Translations under genes and position numbers: made by a program
Notes under the pieces: model-generated
Told to the model about the DNA's origin: nothing
The model's database searches: none
What the model saw: only the letters and a program-made list of their open reading frames with translations
Shown here: positions 32,639 through 41,786 of the stretch, piece after piece
How positions within the stretch are numbered: position 1 is the first letter of the stretch
Layout: each line of letters opens with the position of its first letter
Assembly (NCBI GenBank): GCA_036501825.1
Contig: DASXZP010000036.1
Location: 558,001-622,000, forward strand
Direction of reading: 5' to 3'
From: JAFECT01 sp036501825
GTDB lineage: Bacteria > Pseudomonadota > Alphaproteobacteria > Caulobacterales > Caulobacteraceae
DNA: 64,000 nucleotides

Positions 32639-33640
32639 GTGAGGGACGAAGCGCGGTCAGGTGCGGCCCGGTCGACCCTCGCTGAGGGCAGACGCCCGCC
32701 ATTTAATCCGGTCTGGCTGATGGACGCCCTGGGGGTTCTGGGCGCCGCCGCGGCGGTCTGGGCCGTGGTCTTCTCCAAGGGAACCGAGCTCGAAGCCTAC
32801 GCGCCCTACCTGCGGGAGGCCGGCCTGCTGCTGCTGGGCTGCGCCCTGGTGGTGCGGGTGGTGGACGCGATCGTCCGCGGCCGCGACCGGCGCAACGAGG
32901 CGCGGCGCGAGCTGCTGCGCCGGCTGAGCGCGGTGAACCATGCGCTGCTGGACCTGCGCGGCTCCCTGTCGCGCGAACACGCCCGCGCCTTCCTCGACCG
33001 CCGCCGCGAACTCACCGCCGGGATCGAAGCCGCCGCGCGCTGGCTGACCCCGGAGGAGACGCGCCAGTTCGACGCCTGCGACGTGTTCTGCGACCGCATG
33101 GCCGCGGTGCTGGGCGACGCGGGCCGTCAGCGCGCGGCCCTATCCGGCTCCTCCGAGCGCCTGCGCCGTGAAATCGAACGCGCCGCGCGCCGCGGCGACT
33201 TCGACCGGCACGACGCGGATAATCTCTCCAACCTGGTCGATGACGCCATCGCCGTGATCGACGAGGCGATCTATGCGGAGTGGAACACCGATCACTTCGG
33301 CCGCCTGCACGCCGACAACCGCGCCTTCGTGCGCGAGATCGAGCGCTATCGCTCCACCGCCGCCGACCGCATCGAGCGCCAGGGCGCATCTCTGTTCGAC
33401 CTGCTCGACAACCACGTGCGCAAGCGCATCGAGGTGATCGACCTGCTGGCCGATTGGGAACAGACCTGTCGGCGCCTGGAGCTGCGCCTCGCGGGCCTGA
33501 AGCCACAGCCGCCGCGCCTGGTCTCCTCCACCGACGCGCCGCGCCCGCGCCTGGCCGACCGCTTCACGGTGCTGCCCGGCCGCACCGCCCGCGCCGACGA
33601 CGAACCGCAACGCCTGCGCCTGCCCGCGGCGAACGACTAG
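32639..33640 (+). CDS. Hypothetical helical membrane protein
   Basis: 333 aa from GTG 32639 (GAGGGGAG ten bases upstream). Two adjacent hydrophobic spans (about 28-45 and 60-80) are followed by a long, highly charged, Arg-rich helical cytoplasmic region (about 85-290) that probably forms coiled coils. The C-terminus is Pro/Arg-rich. No family is recognised. A perfect CtrA-type site sits just upstream, so cell-cycle control is possible. ATG 32720 is an alternative start within the first span. Confidence 0.7.
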   Translation: MRDEARSGAARSTLAEGRRPPFNPVWLMDALGVLGAAAAVWAVVFSKGTELEAYAPYLREAGLLLLGCALVVRVVDAIVRGRDRRNEARRELLRRLSAVNHALLDLRGSLSREHARAFLDRRRELTAGIEAAARWLTPEETRQFDACDVFCDRMAAVLGDAGRQRAALSGSSERLRREIERAARRGDFDRHDADNLSNLVDDAIAVIDEAIYAEWNTDHFGRLHADNRAFVREIERYRSTAADRIERQGASLFDLLDNHVRKRIEVIDLLADWEQTCRRLELRLAGLKPQPPRLVSSTDAPRPRLADRFTVLPGRTARADDEPQRLRLPAAND

Positions 33641-33649
33641 GTCGCTGAA

Positions 33650-34522
33650 ATGCCTCGATCCGCGAAGCATTGGGCCGGCAGATTTATCCTCAGCCTGTAC
33701 TTGGCGTCGTTGGCGACAAGCAGCGCTGTCGGCGCTGAACCGGGCGTCACACGCGATGAGGCGCGCACTCTTCCGCAAGACGAACTCATCTCGCGCGTCC
33801 TCGCCCAGTTTCAGTCGACGATCGTGTACGTGGATCGGCCCCGACCAGGAAAGCACGATGATCTTCGCTTCGCGACTTTGCCGATTCCGTCGAATGCAGG
33901 GCTGTGCGAGACGCAAAATATCCGTGTCGAATTTGTCGATGACGAGCAGGCTTACGCGTCAATTAAGCCCGGACATTCGGCGCGCGTCGCCATATCGCTT
34001 GCCTATCACGTTATCGGAGGTCTCGACGTTAAGGCTTCGAGTCGAGAGGGCCTGTTGAAGGACGTCGCCGCGGATGAGGCCGCCTGCGCGGCAGACGCTG
34101 CCGCTGTTCGTCGCTACTTTTCCGCACCAGACGGCCAGACCGCCTGGGTGGCGGCGCGGACGGTGGCGACGATCGCCGCGAGGGCCCGGGACAAGACCTT
34201 TTCGGTCGAATGCGGAAAAAACCCTTGCGGCGACATTGAACGAAGCGAAATCGCTACCGTTTCGCCCGGTCAGATCACATTGGTGCGGGCCGAACCGTGC
34301 CGGTCCGATCACGGTGACCGTTTGTGCTTTGCGGTCTCCGTGCTGAACGGTCCGCGGCGTGAGGACGGTCCAGGCATGGTGGCCCGCGACGGTTGGGACT
34401 TCCACGCCGTCGTGCGAGACCCGATGAACAATTCCGATGTAGTCTCATTCAACGAGATCGTTGTCGAGAACGTTAGTGCGAACCAAACATCCATGGAAGG
34501 ACCGGATCAGTTGATCCCTTAA
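33650..34522 (+). CDS. Hypothetical secreted protein
   Basis: 290 aa with a signal peptide (1-28, ending SSAVGAEP). The mature protein has five or six cysteines in pairs (LCETQN, AACAAD, VECGKNPCGD, EPCRSDHGDRLCF), suggesting disulfides and a periplasmic or outer location. No known domain is seen. GC content and codon use are somewhat lower than in neighbouring genes. It begins nine bases after the previous stop, but no ribosome site is obvious. Confidence 0.65.
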   Translation: MPRSAKHWAGRFILSLYLASLATSSAVGAEPGVTRDEARTLPQDELISRVLAQFQSTIVYVDRPRPGKHDDLRFATLPIPSNAGLCETQNIRVEFVDDEQAYASIKPGHSARVAISLAYHVIGGLDVKASSREGLLKDVAADEAACAADAAAVRRYFSAPDGQTAWVAARTVATIAARARDKTFSVECGKNPCGDIERSEIATVSPGQITLVRAEPCRSDHGDRLCFAVSVLNGPRREDGPGMVARDGWDFHAVVRDPMNNSDVVSFNEIVVENVSANQTSMEGPDQLIP

Positions 34523-34640
34523 CGACTGTCCTGAGCCGGTGGCCAACGACTGAGCTGTCGATTGTTTCGCCCGTGGATGGCGGACCGGCGGCGTCTGGCG
34601 CATCCTAGATTCTGAGACAGCTGTGCATTTGGGGGCGAAG

Positions 34641-36728
34641 ATGATGAAATCCGGATTGTTGGCCGCGGCGGCCCTGATGCTGGTGTCTGTGGGCGGGGCT
34701 GTGGCGCAGGAGAAGCCGTCGCAGACGCGCTTCACCATCGAGCACTATTCCGACCTGCAGCGGATCGGCGACGCCCAGATCTCGCCCGACGGCAAGCGGA
34801 TCATCTACACCCGCTCCACGGTCAACAAGATGGAGGACCGCTGGGACTCCGCGCTGTGGATCATGAACGCCGACGGGTCCCAGGACCGGTTCCTGGCCAA
34901 GGGCGGCGGCGCGCGCTGGTCTCCGGACGGCCAGCGCATCCTCTACCTCGCCGAAGCCGACGGCCATGAGCAGATCTTCGTGCGCTGGATCGACGTGGAC
35001 GGCCCCGCGAGCCAGGTCACCCAGGCCGTGAACACGATCGGCGATGCGCGCTGGTCGCCCGACGGCAAGTCCATCGCCTTTTCCATGTTCACGCCGGAGC
35101 CGCCGAAGTGGAGCATCTCGCTGCCCGCCGCGCCCAAGGACGCCAAGTGGACCGGCGCGCCGCGCATTGTCGATACGCTGCACTACCGTCAGGACCGGAT
35201 GGGCTTCCTCGACGACGGCCACACCCATCTCTACGTCGTCCCCGCCGACGGCGGCGCCATGCGCGACCTGACGCGGGGGAACTGGAGCGTCGGCGCGGGC
35301 GAGCTGCGCGTGCCGCTGAGCTTCGACTGGACGCCGGATTCCAAGACCATCGTGGTGCAGGCGTCGAAGGATTTCGACAACGACGAGGCCTATGACCGCT
35401 CGCAACTGCTCGCCGTCGACGTGGCGAGCGGGGCCACGCGCGACGTGGTGACGACCAGGGGTTCGTGGAATGAGCCGCTCGTGTCGCCGGACGGCCGCAG
35501 CATCGCTTTTGTCGGCTATCCCGAAGCCAAGCGCACCCACACCATCGCTGACCTCTGGATCGTGCCCACCGGCGGCGGCGAGATCAGGAAGCTCGTGGGC
35601 GGCCTGATGGACGATCCCGGCGATATGCATTGGGCCAACGACGGCTCGGGGCTCTATTTCCAGGTGAACGACCACGGCACGCGCAATGTGGAGTTCGTCT
35701 CGCTGAACGGCGCTGTGAAGCAACTGACCCACGGCGCGCACATGCTGAGTCTCGACTCCGTGTCCCACACCGGCGTCGGCGCCGGCACCGTGACGCAAAC
35801 CGAACACCCCGCCGAGGTCGCACGCTACACGCTCGGCAAGCCCGACACCGTCGACGTGCTGACCCACGTCAATGCGTCGTGGACCGACAGCCTGCAGTTC
35901 GGCCACACCCAGGAACTGACCTGGACCTCGTCGGGCGGAGCGCAGATTCAGGGCTGGTACATCACGCCCCCGGACTTCGATCCGGCGAAGAAGTATCCGC
36001 TGATCCTGGAAATTCACGGCGGCCCGTACGGCAGCTACAACACCGGCTTCAACTACATGTGGCAAAATTTCGCCGCCGATGGGTTCGTGGTGCTGTATCT
36101 GAACCCGCGCGGCAGCACCGGCTACGGCCAGGCCTTCGTCGACGGCATCGACCACAACTACCCGGGCCCCGACTACGACGACCTGATGAGCGGCGTCGAC
36201 ACTCTGATCGCCAAGGGCTTCGTCGACAGCAGCCACATGTACGTGTCGGGCTGCAGCGGCGGCGGCGTGCTGTCGAGCTGGGTGGTCGGCCACACCAACC
36301 GCTTTGCCGCCGCGGCGGTGCGCTGTCCGGTGATCGACTGGATCAGCATGACCGGCGACACCGACATTCCGCTGTTCACCTACAGCTTCTTCGACAAGCC
36401 GTTCTGGGAAGATCCCAAGCCCTGGCTCGAGCATTCTTCGCTGATGTACGTGGGCAATGTCACCACGCCGACCATGCTGATGACCGGCGTGCTCGACCGC
36501 CGCACGCCTATGCCCCAGACGGAAGAGTATTTCGCGGCGCTGAAGGTGCGCGGCGTGCCTGCGCGGCTGATGCAGTTCGAGGGCGAGTATCACGGCACCG
36601 GCTCCAAGCCGTCCAACTTCATGCGCACCCAGCTCTACATGATGAGCTGGTTCGACCGCTGGTCGCGCACGGCGTCGGGACAGGTGGTCGACGCCGGAGA
36701 CAAGGGCAAGCCGGCGGCGAGCGACTGA
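34641..36728 (+). CDS. S9-family prolyl oligopeptidase-like peptidase, secreted
   Basis: 695 aa with a signal peptide (1-22, ending GAVAQ). A seven-bladed propeller of WD40-like TolB repeats (DAQISPDGKRIIYTRS, GGARWSPDGQRILYL, DARWSPDGKSIAFSM) covers about 35-410. The alpha/beta-hydrolase domain (about 425-680) has the catalytic Ser539 in SGCSGGGVL (usually GGSYGG), Asp in GVLDRRTPMPQ and His in EGEYHGTG. It cleaves peptides in the periplasm and may act with the M14 enzyme and the OPT transporter in peptide use. ATG 34641 follows GGGGGCGAAG. Confidence 0.92.
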   Translation: MMKSGLLAAAALMLVSVGGAVAQEKPSQTRFTIEHYSDLQRIGDAQISPDGKRIIYTRSTVNKMEDRWDSALWIMNADGSQDRFLAKGGGARWSPDGQRILYLAEADGHEQIFVRWIDVDGPASQVTQAVNTIGDARWSPDGKSIAFSMFTPEPPKWSISLPAAPKDAKWTGAPRIVDTLHYRQDRMGFLDDGHTHLYVVPADGGAMRDLTRGNWSVGAGELRVPLSFDWTPDSKTIVVQASKDFDNDEAYDRSQLLAVDVASGATRDVVTTRGSWNEPLVSPDGRSIAFVGYPEAKRTHTIADLWIVPTGGGEIRKLVGGLMDDPGDMHWANDGSGLYFQVNDHGTRNVEFVSLNGAVKQLTHGAHMLSLDSVSHTGVGAGTVTQTEHPAEVARYTLGKPDTVDVLTHVNASWTDSLQFGHTQELTWTSSGGAQIQGWYITPPDFDPAKKYPLILEIHGGPYGSYNTGFNYMWQNFAADGFVVLYLNPRGSTGYGQAFVDGIDHNYPGPDYDDLMSGVDTLIAKGFVDSSHMYVSGCSGGGVLSSWVVGHTNRFAAAAVRCPVIDWISMTGDTDIPLFTYSFFDKPFWEDPKPWLEHSSLMYVGNVTTPTMLMTGVLDRRTPMPQTEEYFAALKVRGVPARLMQFEGEYHGTGSKPSNFMRTQLYMMSWFDRWSRTASGQVVDAGDKGKPAASD

Positions 36729-36820
36729 CTTCCCGGCCGGCGGCTGCGCGCGCCGCCGCCGGACTCCCTTTCAGCATCCGACCCCGGTAAGGTCGCCGCT
36801 CGACCTTTCGGGAGTGCGCC

Positions 36821-38488
36821 ATGGCGCAACGGCCGTCGACCCTGATCGAGACCCGCCGCCAACAGATCTTTCCGACCCTGGAGCCGAAAGAGGTCGAGCG
36901 GCTGCGGCGTTCCGGCGTCGAGCGCAGCTATGCCGCCGGTGAAGCGCTGACCAGGCGCGGCGAGACCGGTCACGGCCTGATCATCCTGCTGTCGGGACGC
37001 GTGGCGGTCGCCCAGGTCGATGAGGCCGGCGTGCGCACGCCGATCGTGACCTATACGGCTGGAAAATTCATCGGCGAACTGGCCCAGCTTTCCGGACGTC
37101 CGTCCCTGGTCGAGGCGGTGGCGCAGACCCCGGTGACCGCGATCGTGCTGACGCCGGAACAACTGCGCGCCGCCCTGATCGCCGAGGCCGAGGTGGGCGA
37201 GCGCATCATGCGCGCCTTGATCCTGCGCCGGATGGGCCTGATCGAACTCGGCGCCAGCGGTCCGGTGATCATCGGGCCGGCCGGACATCCCGACGTCTCG
37301 CGCCTGCAGGTGTTTCTGCGCCGCGCCAGTCATCCATACCGCTTGCTGGATTCCGCCCACGACGAGGAAGCCCGCGCGGTGCTGGAACGGCTGCACGCCG
37401 ATCCCGCCCAGGCGCCGATCGTGCTCTGTCCCGACGGCGCCTTGCTGCAAAATCCGAGCGAAGGCGAACTGGCCCACTGTCTCGGCCTCGTGGGGAGGCT
37501 AGACACGACGCGCAAATGGGATGTGGTCATCGTGGGCGCGGGGCCTGCCGGGCTCGCCGCGTCGGTCTATGCGGCGTCCGAAGGCTTGTCGGTGCTGACG
37601 CTGGACTGCCGCGCGTTCGGCGGCCAGGCCGGCGCATCCAACCGCATCGAAAACTACCTGGGTTTTCCCACCGGGATCAGCGGTCTGGCGTTGATGGCGC
37701 GCGCCTACAACCAGGCTCAGAAGTTCGGCGTCGAGATGGCGATCCCCGACGAAGCGGTCGCTCTGGCGGTGGACGGGAACGACCTGACGCTGCGGCTCGG
37801 CGCCGACGAGACCGTGCGCGCACGCTCGGTGGTCATCGCCACCGGCGCCCGCTATCGCAAGCCCGGCGTGTCGCGGCTGGAGGCCTACGAAGGCGCCGCC
37901 GTGCACTACTGGGTGTCGCCGATCGAGGCGCAGTTGTGTGCGGGTCAGGACGTGGCGCTGGTCGGCGGCGGCAATTCGGCCGGACAGGCCGCGGTGTTTC
38001 TCGCCGGTCGCGCCAAACAGGTCTGGATGTTCATCCGCGGCCCCAGCCTCGAAGCCAGCATGTCGCAATATCTGATCGCCCGCATCGAGGCGACACCCAA
38101 CATCAAGGTGGTGGTGCACGCCGAGGTCAGCGACCTTACCGGCGAGGGCGGCCGGCTCGACGCGATCACCTGGCGCGACCGGCAGACCGGCGTTGAGACG
38201 AACCTCGCCTTGAACCATCTCTTCCTGTTCATCGGCGCCGATCCCAACACCGACTGGCTGGCCGGTTCCGGCGTCGGCCTGGACGACCGCGGCTTCGTCG
38301 TCGCCGGGGGCGAGGCGCACGAGGGACGCCGCCCGCTGGAAACCAGCGTGCCCGGCGTGTTCGCCATCGGCGATGTCCGCTCCGGTTCGGTGAAGCGGGT
38401 TGCCTCGTCGGTGGGCGAGGGGGCCCAGGTGGTCGCCGCCGTCCACGCCTATCTGGCCGACCGCCGGCTGCGCGCGACCGCGCCCTGA
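36821..38488 (+). CDS. Cyclic nucleotide-binding / thioredoxin-reductase-like fusion
   Basis: 555 aa in three parts. Residues 1-140 are a CRP-type nucleotide-binding fold (GLIILLSGRVAV, GKFIGELAQLSGRPSLVEA). Residues 147-227 look like a thioredoxin/glutaredoxin-fold insert (RLQVFLRRASHPYRLLD, APIVLCPDGALLQNPSE). Residues 234-550 are a TrxR-type FAD/NADPH flavoprotein (VVIVGAGPAGLAASVYAASE, VIATGARYRKPG, ALVGGGNSAGQAA, GVFAIGDVRSGSVKRVA). The redox CxxC of true thioredoxin reductases is absent: the site reads AVHYWVSPIEAQL. It is therefore more likely another NADPH oxidoreductase tuned by a nucleotide ligand. Confidence 0.88.
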   Translation: MAQRPSTLIETRRQQIFPTLEPKEVERLRRSGVERSYAAGEALTRRGETGHGLIILLSGRVAVAQVDEAGVRTPIVTYTAGKFIGELAQLSGRPSLVEAVAQTPVTAIVLTPEQLRAALIAEAEVGERIMRALILRRMGLIELGASGPVIIGPAGHPDVSRLQVFLRRASHPYRLLDSAHDEEARAVLERLHADPAQAPIVLCPDGALLQNPSEGELAHCLGLVGRLDTTRKWDVVIVGAGPAGLAASVYAASEGLSVLTLDCRAFGGQAGASNRIENYLGFPTGISGLALMARAYNQAQKFGVEMAIPDEAVALAVDGNDLTLRLGADETVRARSVVIATGARYRKPGVSRLEAYEGAAVHYWVSPIEAQLCAGQDVALVGGGNSAGQAAVFLAGRAKQVWMFIRGPSLEASMSQYLIARIEATPNIKVVVHAEVSDLTGEGGRLDAITWRDRQTGVETNLALNHLFLFIGADPNTDWLAGSGVGLDDRGFVVAGGEAHEGRRPLETSVPGVFAIGDVRSGSVKRVASSVGEGAQVVAAVHAYLADRRLRATAP

Positions 38489-38563
38489 AAAGATCTTACC
38501 GGCCTAACCCCGTCCGCCGGCCCCCTGCGTAGAGCCTCAAGAGACAAACTCTTGGAGGCGTCC

Positions 38564-39526
38564 ATGCCCAACCCGTTTCTTCGCCGCCGCAGCGTGCTGG
38601 CCGCCGCCGCCGCGGCCATCGGCCTGGGTGGCGCCACCGCCGCCATGGCCCAGCCCGAACTGGTGGACCTGAGGGTGGTCGACCGCGAGACCGGCCAGAC
38701 CCTGCGCACCTGGCGCCATCACGGCCATTTCTACGTCGCCGGCAATCCGGGCGCCCGCTACGCGCTGCGGGTGACCAACCATTCGGGCGGGCGCGTGCTG
38801 GTGGTCATGTCGGTGGACGGGGTGAACATCCTGACCGGCGAAACCGCGGGTTACGACCAGCGCGGCTATGTGTTCGGGCCCTACGAGTCCCACGACCTCA
38901 CCGGCTGGCGCAAATCCGACAGCGAGGTCGCCGCCTTCGTGTTCGCGCCGTTGCCGGAGTCCTACGCCGCGCGCACCGGCCGTCCCGCCGACGTGGGCGT
39001 CATCGGCATCGCCGCCTTCCGCGAAAAGCCGGTCCCGCCGCCGCCACCGCCCGTGTACACGCCGCCGGTCAGCGCGCGCGCCGCGCCGTCGCCTTCGGTC
39101 ACCATCATGGGCGGGGCCGCGTCGGGGGACGGCAATTCCAGCACGGACTTCCGCTACGCCGCGCCCCCTACGCCGCCGCCGCCGCCGCCGGCGGCGGCGC
39201 CCGCACCGGAAATGGCCGCCCGAAAGGCGCAGTCCGCCCGCGCCGCCGCCGCCAGTCCGAGCGAAGTCACCGTGACCGGCTCGCGCATCGCGCAGATCGA
39301 CAAACTCGGCACCGCCCACGGCGAACGCGAACGCTCGCTGACCTATTCGGTCGACTTCGAGCGGGCGACGGTCAATCCGCAGACGGTGCTGCAGGTGCAG
39401 TACGACACCTACGACAACCTGGTCGCTCACGGGGTGATCCACGCGCCCGAGCGCGACCGTCGTCCGGAGCCGTTCCCCACCCATCGGCAGGACAACGGCT
39501 ATGTGCCCGACCCGCCGGAGCTCTGA
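38564..39526 (+). CDS. Exported proline-rich protein with a VTGSRI motif
   Basis: 320 aa, ATG 38564 with GGAGG upstream. The N-terminus is a Tat-like or Sec signal (LRRRSVLAAAAAAIG, ending AAMAQ). Residues 30-165 form a conserved-looking beta domain (VDLRVVDRETGQTLRTW, GARYALRVTNHSGGRVLVVM, GYVFGPYESHDLTGWR). Proline runs follow, around GGAASGDGNSSTDFRYAAP, then EVTVTGSRIAQ, a motif otherwise typical of TonB-dependent receptor N-termini. The same two motifs recur in the gene at 40140. It lies directly before an ECF sigma gene. Function unknown. Confidence 0.72.
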   Translation: MPNPFLRRRSVLAAAAAAIGLGGATAAMAQPELVDLRVVDRETGQTLRTWRHHGHFYVAGNPGARYALRVTNHSGGRVLVVMSVDGVNILTGETAGYDQRGYVFGPYESHDLTGWRKSDSEVAAFVFAPLPESYAARTGRPADVGVIGIAAFREKPVPPPPPPVYTPPVSARAAPSPSVTIMGGAASGDGNSSTDFRYAAPPTPPPPPPAAAPAPEMAARKAQSARAAAASPSEVTVTGSRIAQIDKLGTAHGERERSLTYSVDFERATVNPQTVLQVQYDTYDNLVAHGVIHAPERDRRPEPFPTHRQDNGYVPDPPEL

Positions 39527-39568
39527 GCGGGTGTGCGCTCGCGCGTTCAACCGCTAAGCTCACCCCCG

Positions 39569-40147
39569 ATGCAACAGGACCTGACGGAGGATGCGGAGCT
39601 TCTGAGCGCCCACGGCGCCGGGGATCCGCATGCCTTCGCTCAGCTTTATGACCGCTATGACCGCCCGTGTTTTCAGTTCGTCCGCCGCATGCTGGGCGCG
39701 GCCCACGCCGCCGCCGCCGACGATCTGCACCAGGAGACCTGGATTTCGGTGGCGCGCAACGCCTCGGCGTTCGATGCGCGCAAAGCCAGCTTTCCAGCCT
39801 GGCTCTACACCATCGCCCGCAACAAGGTGTGGGACCATTTCCGCCGCCAGAAGGTGACGGTCTTGGCCTCGCACGACGAGGATGCGGCGATGCGCGTGCC
39901 CGACCCGGACCCGACGCCGCTCGACCGGGTGCAGTCGCGCGAACTGGCGGACAAGCTCGTCGCCGCCGTCGACGCCCTGCCGCTGGAACAACGCGGGGCG
40001 TTTGTGATGTTTGCGCTGTCGGGGTTGTCGCTGGAGGAAATCGCGCTTGCCACCGGCGTCGGCGTGGAGACCGCCAAGAGCCGGTTGCGCTATGCCCGCG
40101 CGACGCTGCGGCGCGCGCTCGCAGATGAAAGGTCGGCCCATGTCTGA
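39569..40147 (+). CDS. ECF-type RNA polymerase sigma factor
   Basis: 192 aa. Region 2 (FAQLYDRYDRPCFQFVRRML, DDLHQETWISVARN, FPAWLYTIARNKVWDHFRRQ) binds core polymerase and the -10 element. Region 4 (ALPLEQRGAFVMFALSGLSL, ALATGVGVETAKSRLRYAR) is the -35-reading HTH. There is no classical zinc anti-sigma gene next to it. Instead the stop overlaps by eight bases (ATGTCTGA) the start of a single-span, proline-rich protein that may act as its anti-sigma or sensor. Confidence 0.92.
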   Translation: MQQDLTEDAELLSAHGAGDPHAFAQLYDRYDRPCFQFVRRMLGAAHAAAADDLHQETWISVARNASAFDARKASFPAWLYTIARNKVWDHFRRQKVTVLASHDEDAAMRVPDPDPTPLDRVQSRELADKLVAAVDALPLEQRGAFVMFALSGLSLEEIALATGVGVETAKSRLRYARATLRRALADERSAHV

Positions 40148-41303
40148 CCACGATACGCCTGAACACGACAAGCCCGATCCGCTCGACGAAGCCTACGTTG
40201 ATGCCGAGGCGCTGCTGAACGACGAGGCCGAACGCGCCGCCCGCCGCGCCCGCGTGCTCGCCGCGGTGGAAGCCGACGCTGGGCCCTTGCATCAGGTCGC
40301 CGCCGCCGCGCCGATGGCCGCTGCCGCATCGCCGTCAGAGCCGGCGACACTCCCAAACGTGCCGGAGCGCCGTTCGATCTGGCGGCGTAACAGCTGGCTC
40401 GCGGCCGCCTGCGTCGCCGGCCTCGGCCTGTTCATCGCGCTGAAGGTCTATCAGCCGATCCAACCGCCGCGCCCGATGCAGCGGACGCCCGCCCACGTCG
40501 CCCCTGGTCCGCGCGCAAAGTTCGTCACGCCGCCGGCGCCCGGCGTCGCGCCGCCGCTTCGCCCGATTGCAACGCCGCCCGTTCGCCCGGCGCCGCCGTT
40601 GCCGATGATCGTCCCACGCACGCGCGCGCCGGTGCTCAATCAAACCACGGCGCCGGTGATGGCTGTCCCGCCCGCGCCGCAGGCTTTCCCGGTGAAACCC
40701 AGGACCGAGGTGCAGGAGGTCATCGTCACCGGCAGCCGTATTCCCCATCCGGCCCCGACCGGTTCCTCGCCGGTGACGGTCCAAGACCGCAAGGCGGCGG
40801 CTCGCTCGGCGTCCGCTGCTAAGCCCGGGTCCGACGGCACGTCGGCCACCATTGTCGGTGGCGCATCCTCTGGGGACCTCAACGCGGGAACTCAGTTCAC
40901 CTATGCCGCGCCCCCGCCCCCGCCGCCACCGCCGCCGCCACCGCCGCCCGCCGAAGCCTTCGCGCCTTCGCCGCCGCCGCCCGGCGCGGCTTTGGACGGT
41001 AAGCGCATGGCGCCCTTGGCCTCACCGGCGCTGGGCGCACGCCTCGGCGCCGCGTCGGCCGAAGGCCGGACTTCGGACGTGAAAGCCCTGCTCGCCGACG
41101 GCGCGCCGGTCGACGCGCCCGACGACCATGGCGACACCGCCCTCATGCGCAGCGTGCGCGCCGACAAGCCCGCCGTCGCCGCCCTCCTGCTGCGCCACGG
41201 CGCCAGCCTCGACCGCAAAAACCACGCCGGCGTCAGCGCCCGCGACATGGCCAAACTGGTCGGCGATCCGAAACTCGATAGGGCGCTGGGCGTCGAGCGC
41301 TAG
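40140..41303 (+). CDS. Single-span proline-rich protein with ankyrin repeats, putative sigma partner
   Basis: 387 aa, ATG 40140 overlapping the sigma gene. Residues 1-83 are acidic and cytoplasmic (DEAERAARRARVLAAVEAD), 85-102 are a membrane span (SWLAAACVAGLGLFIALK), and a long Pro-rich region should lie outside. It contains EVIVTGSRIPHPAP and GGASSGDLNAGTQFTYAAP, both shared in reverse order with the gene at 38564. The C-terminus (about 300-385) has two ankyrin repeats (DDHGDTALMRSVRADKPAV, LLLRHGASLDRKNHAGVSA). Co-translation with the sigma factor suggests that it controls it. No zinc anti-sigma motif is present. Confidence 0.7.
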   Translation: MSDHDTPEHDKPDPLDEAYVDAEALLNDEAERAARRARVLAAVEADAGPLHQVAAAAPMAAAASPSEPATLPNVPERRSIWRRNSWLAAACVAGLGLFIALKVYQPIQPPRPMQRTPAHVAPGPRAKFVTPPAPGVAPPLRPIATPPVRPAPPLPMIVPRTRAPVLNQTTAPVMAVPPAPQAFPVKPRTEVQEVIVTGSRIPHPAPTGSSPVTVQDRKAAARSASAAKPGSDGTSATIVGGASSGDLNAGTQFTYAAPPPPPPPPPPPPPAEAFAPSPPPPGAALDGKRMAPLASPALGARLGAASAEGRTSDVKALLADGAPVDAPDDHGDTALMRSVRADKPAVAALLLRHGASLDRKNHAGVSARDMAKLVGDPKLDRALGVER

Positions 41304-41310
41304 CGCTGCG

Positions 41311-41784
41311 TTACGCGACGACGCTTACGGTGCCCTCGACCGTCACCGGGAAGTTCACCGAGTTGGCGATGAAGCACTTTGCGTGGGCTTCGTGGTGGAT
41401 GGCGTCGAGTTTGGAAGGGTCGCCGGCGCTGAGGGTGATGTCGGGGTGCAGGATCACGCGGGTGAAGCGGCCCGAGCCGTCGCCGGTTTCCTCCATCACG
41501 CCTTCTGCGTGATCGACGTAGGTCTGCACGACCAGGCCCGCGACGCTGCACAGGTGCAGGCACCACAGTTTGTGGCAGGCGCTGAGCGAGGCGACCAGCA
41601 GTTCTTCCGGATTCCACCGCGCCGGGTCGCCGCGGAAGTTGGGATCGGACGAGCCGGGAATGTCGGGATTGCCTTCGGCGCGGATGACGTGGTCGCGGCG
41701 GTAGCCGGTGTAGCTCTTGGCGCCTTGACCATCGTTGCCGGTCCATTCCACGTCGACGTGGTAGGCGTGCGTCTTGCCGGCCAT
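41311..41784 (-). CDS. OsmC family peroxidase-like protein
   Basis: 157 aa. OsmC/Ohr-type fold with the two redox cysteines in SLSACHKLWCLHLC and AHAKCFIANSVNFPV; the motif NPEELLVASLSACH is diagnostic. These proteins reduce organic peroxides with thiol cofactors in the cytosol. The gene converges on the ankyrin protein (7-bp gap) and lies two bases after dcd on the same strand. Confidence 0.9.
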   Translation of the reverse strand: MAGKTHAYHVDVEWTGNDGQGAKSYTGYRRDHVIRAEGNPDIPGSSDPNFRGDPARWNPEELLVASLSACHKLWCLHLCSVAGLVVQTYVDHAEGVMEETGDGSGRFTRVILHPDITLSAGDPSKLDAIHHEAHAKCFIANSVNFPVTVEGTVSVVA

Positions 41785-41786
41785 GC

